From positions 1 through 6,567 of the forward strand of contig NVRR01000187.1 of assembly GCA_002732675.1 (NCBI GenBank): DNA of 6,567 nucleotides. Direction: 5' to 3'. Made by a program: the position numbers and the translations under genes. This DNA comes from Sneathiella sp. (GTDB taxonomy: Bacteria; Pseudomonadota; Alphaproteobacteria; Sneathiellales; Sneathiellaceae). Positions 5,494 to 6,567 of this stretch are shown piece by piece. Numbering within the stretch: position 1 is the stretch's first letter; the number at the start of each line of letters is the position of its first letter. A model generated the notes under the pieces. It was not told the DNA's origin and made no database searches. It worked only from the letters and a program-made list of their open reading frames with translations.

Positions 5494-6567
5494 CCAGTGT
5501 GATAAAGCGACGCAAAAAGCCGGGGGTCGAGGCTATCAGCGGCGAATGTTGGCCCCTCGGTCAAGATCGACACTGCATCATGGCTGTGCAGGCTTTCTTG
5601 GTGGCTGGCGATTATCCTAAAATCGCTGATCCGGGGGTCATTTTGGAACTGTTCACAAAACAGCCGGGCCGCATCTTCGACAAAGACCGGGTGGGCGGCG
5701 TTTAGCTCAGCAAAGGCCTGCTCATCTTCGCGTTTGACCATCACTTGGGTCTCGGTTGGCATGGCGGCACGGGCCAGCCCAATGAGATCTTCAAACCACA
5801 TGCGCGGCGCGCCGGGCACCAACAGGACTGAGAGCCGGGCCACGGAGCGCTGCGAATGCGGGGTCGCCATTTGGCCGCGCACTTGGCGGGCATGCTCGCT
5901 CAGCTCAAGCGAGCAGGGGCAAGTTGAGGAATAAACATAGTCGAGATGCATGATTTTGCGGTTGGTGCCGTTTTGCTCGATCAGCTCCAAAGCGATGTCA
6001 TAATATTGATAGCCTGTCAGGTCAGACCGCAGGCTACGCAACTGTTCCGGAAAGGAAAACCGCATTTGGATGCGGGCGTCAAAACTCTCAAGATCGGTCA
6101 TGTAATCATCAAGCGCGCGCTTAATGACACCAAAGGAAAACGTCTTTTCGGCATGGCGGTAAAAGCTGCGCATAATGCGCGACATGTTGATGCCCTTCTT
6201 GCCCGCATCAAGGCTAACAGTGCCAGTCACCGAGGTTTCAAGCGACAAAATACCGCCCGTACGGGTTTCAAACCGGATCGGCAGGCGGAAGTTTGATATG
6301 CCCACATGTTCAATCGGCAAGGCCGCACCCTTGATCAGGCTGGCCGGGCCGTTTTGCAGGTCTGGCATAGTGGCGCGGTAATCTGGGCTGGCCTCAAACT
6401 CTTCTGGATAAGCCCGCGCGAGCGCCGGATAGTTGGACACTTCTTGGCCGGGCACCAGCCGCGCAATCGCCGGGTCGAGGGAGGCCACTTCCAATGGCGT
6501 TGCGGCTTTGGCCCAACGGCGCAGCAAAGCCAGAGCGGCTTTAGCCTCGTCACGCTCGGGTGCTGGC
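5490..6567 (-). CDS. folE2: GTP cyclohydrolase IB (FolE2 type), 5' end outside window
   Basis: The enzyme converts GTP to 7,8-dihydroneopterin triphosphate and formate, the first step toward tetrahydrofolate and the queuosine precursor, in the cytoplasm. It is the FolE2 (COG1469) type, structurally distinct from zinc-dependent FolE and able to use other metals. The frame is open to the right edge, and the codons upstream of 6527 (PERDEAKAALAL) read as normal FolE2 N-terminus. The TTG at 6525-6527 is thus probably internal and the true start is beyond 6567. Counting from that TTG, visible signatures are PDLQNGPASLIKG (55-67), EHVGISNFRLPI (73-84), the catalytic-Cys region STCPCSLELSEH (201-212), ATPHSQRSVAR (221-231), the acidic EDEQAFAELN (267-276) and SHQESLHSHDA (309-319). 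All expected catalytic elements are present. Zinc-responsive (Zur) control is known for some folE2 genes, but the promoter is not in the window. Stop TAG is at 5490-5492, sharing CTAG with the convergent neighbour. Confidence 0.97.
   Translation of the reverse strand, partial: PAPERDEAKAALALLRRWAKAATPLEVASLDPAIARLVPGQEVSNYPALARAYPEEFEASPDYRATMPDLQNGPASLIKGAALPIEHVGISNFRLPIRFETRTGGILSLETSVTGTVSLDAGKKGINMSRIMRSFYRHAEKTFSFGVIKRALDDYMTDLESFDARIQMRFSFPEQLRSLRSDLTGYQYYDIALELIEQNGTNRKIMHLDYVYSSTCPCSLELSEHARQVRGQMATPHSQRSVARLSVLLVPGAPRMWFEDLIGLARAAMPTETQVMVKREDEQAFAELNAAHPVFVEDAARLFCEQFQNDPRISDFRIIASHQESLHSHDAVSILTEGPTFAADSLDPRLFASLYHTG

Noticed and set aside
1..6567. Search for CRISPR arrays, tRNAs, insertion-sequence ends, toxin-antitoxin pairs and phage modules
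   Set aside because: I saw no spaced direct repeats, cloverleaf-like segments, transposase motifs or small paired toxin-antitoxin frames. Apart from the fusion gene and the SGNH pair, the content is standard chromosomal genes.

Overview
The window looks like chromosomal DNA from an alphaproteobacterium, most probably a marine Rhodobacterales (Roseobacter-type) genome. The basis is the close fit of several proteins to families as I remember them from Rhodobacteraceae: TrkH ending in FWRD, a long FolE2, a GSCFA protein, and a degenerate trypsin-like protein ending in VLVSCW. No 16S or other marker gene is present, so this is inference from protein recall. There are no tRNAs, rRNAs, insertion sequences or CRISPR arrays.

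Layout. Positions 1-218 (+) hold the C-terminal end of a probable GH25 muramidase. Positions 311-1960 (+) hold one uninterrupted 549-codon frame whose two parts do not belong together. About 173 residues of a BmpA/nucleoside-type ABC ATPase, cut just after Walker B, run straight into the C-terminal ~375 residues of a trypsin/HtrA-like pseudoprotease. A perfect 11-bp hairpin with a T-rich tail (1983-2016) closes this unit. Positions 2074-3522 (-) encode a full-length TrkH potassium transporter subunit. A 130-bp divergent spacer separates it from two co-oriented, ATGA-overlapping genes (3653-4699 and 4696-5493, +): a GSCFA protein and a second, smaller SGNH-like protein. These converge with folE2 (5490-6567, -), and both stop codons lie in the same CTAG tetranucleotide. 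folE2 runs off the right edge.

Functional picture. The right-hand part is ordinary chromosome: K+ uptake, folate/queuosine precursor synthesis, and a two-gene cassette of predicted SGNH-fold enzymes that may act on an acylated glycan. The left ~830 bp differ from what follows. They are nearer 49% G+C against about 63% immediately after, and they would normally continue into the second half of a nucleoside-type ABC ATPase followed by permease genes.

The most notable object is the ABC/pseudoprotease join near 826-834. It is either a real in-frame fusion from a deletion or recombination, or an assembly chimera between two loci of related organisms. The sequence alone cannot decide, and an artefact must be excluded first. 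The next most interesting item is the coupled GSCFA-SGNH pair. I do not see a clearly new defence or mobile system here.
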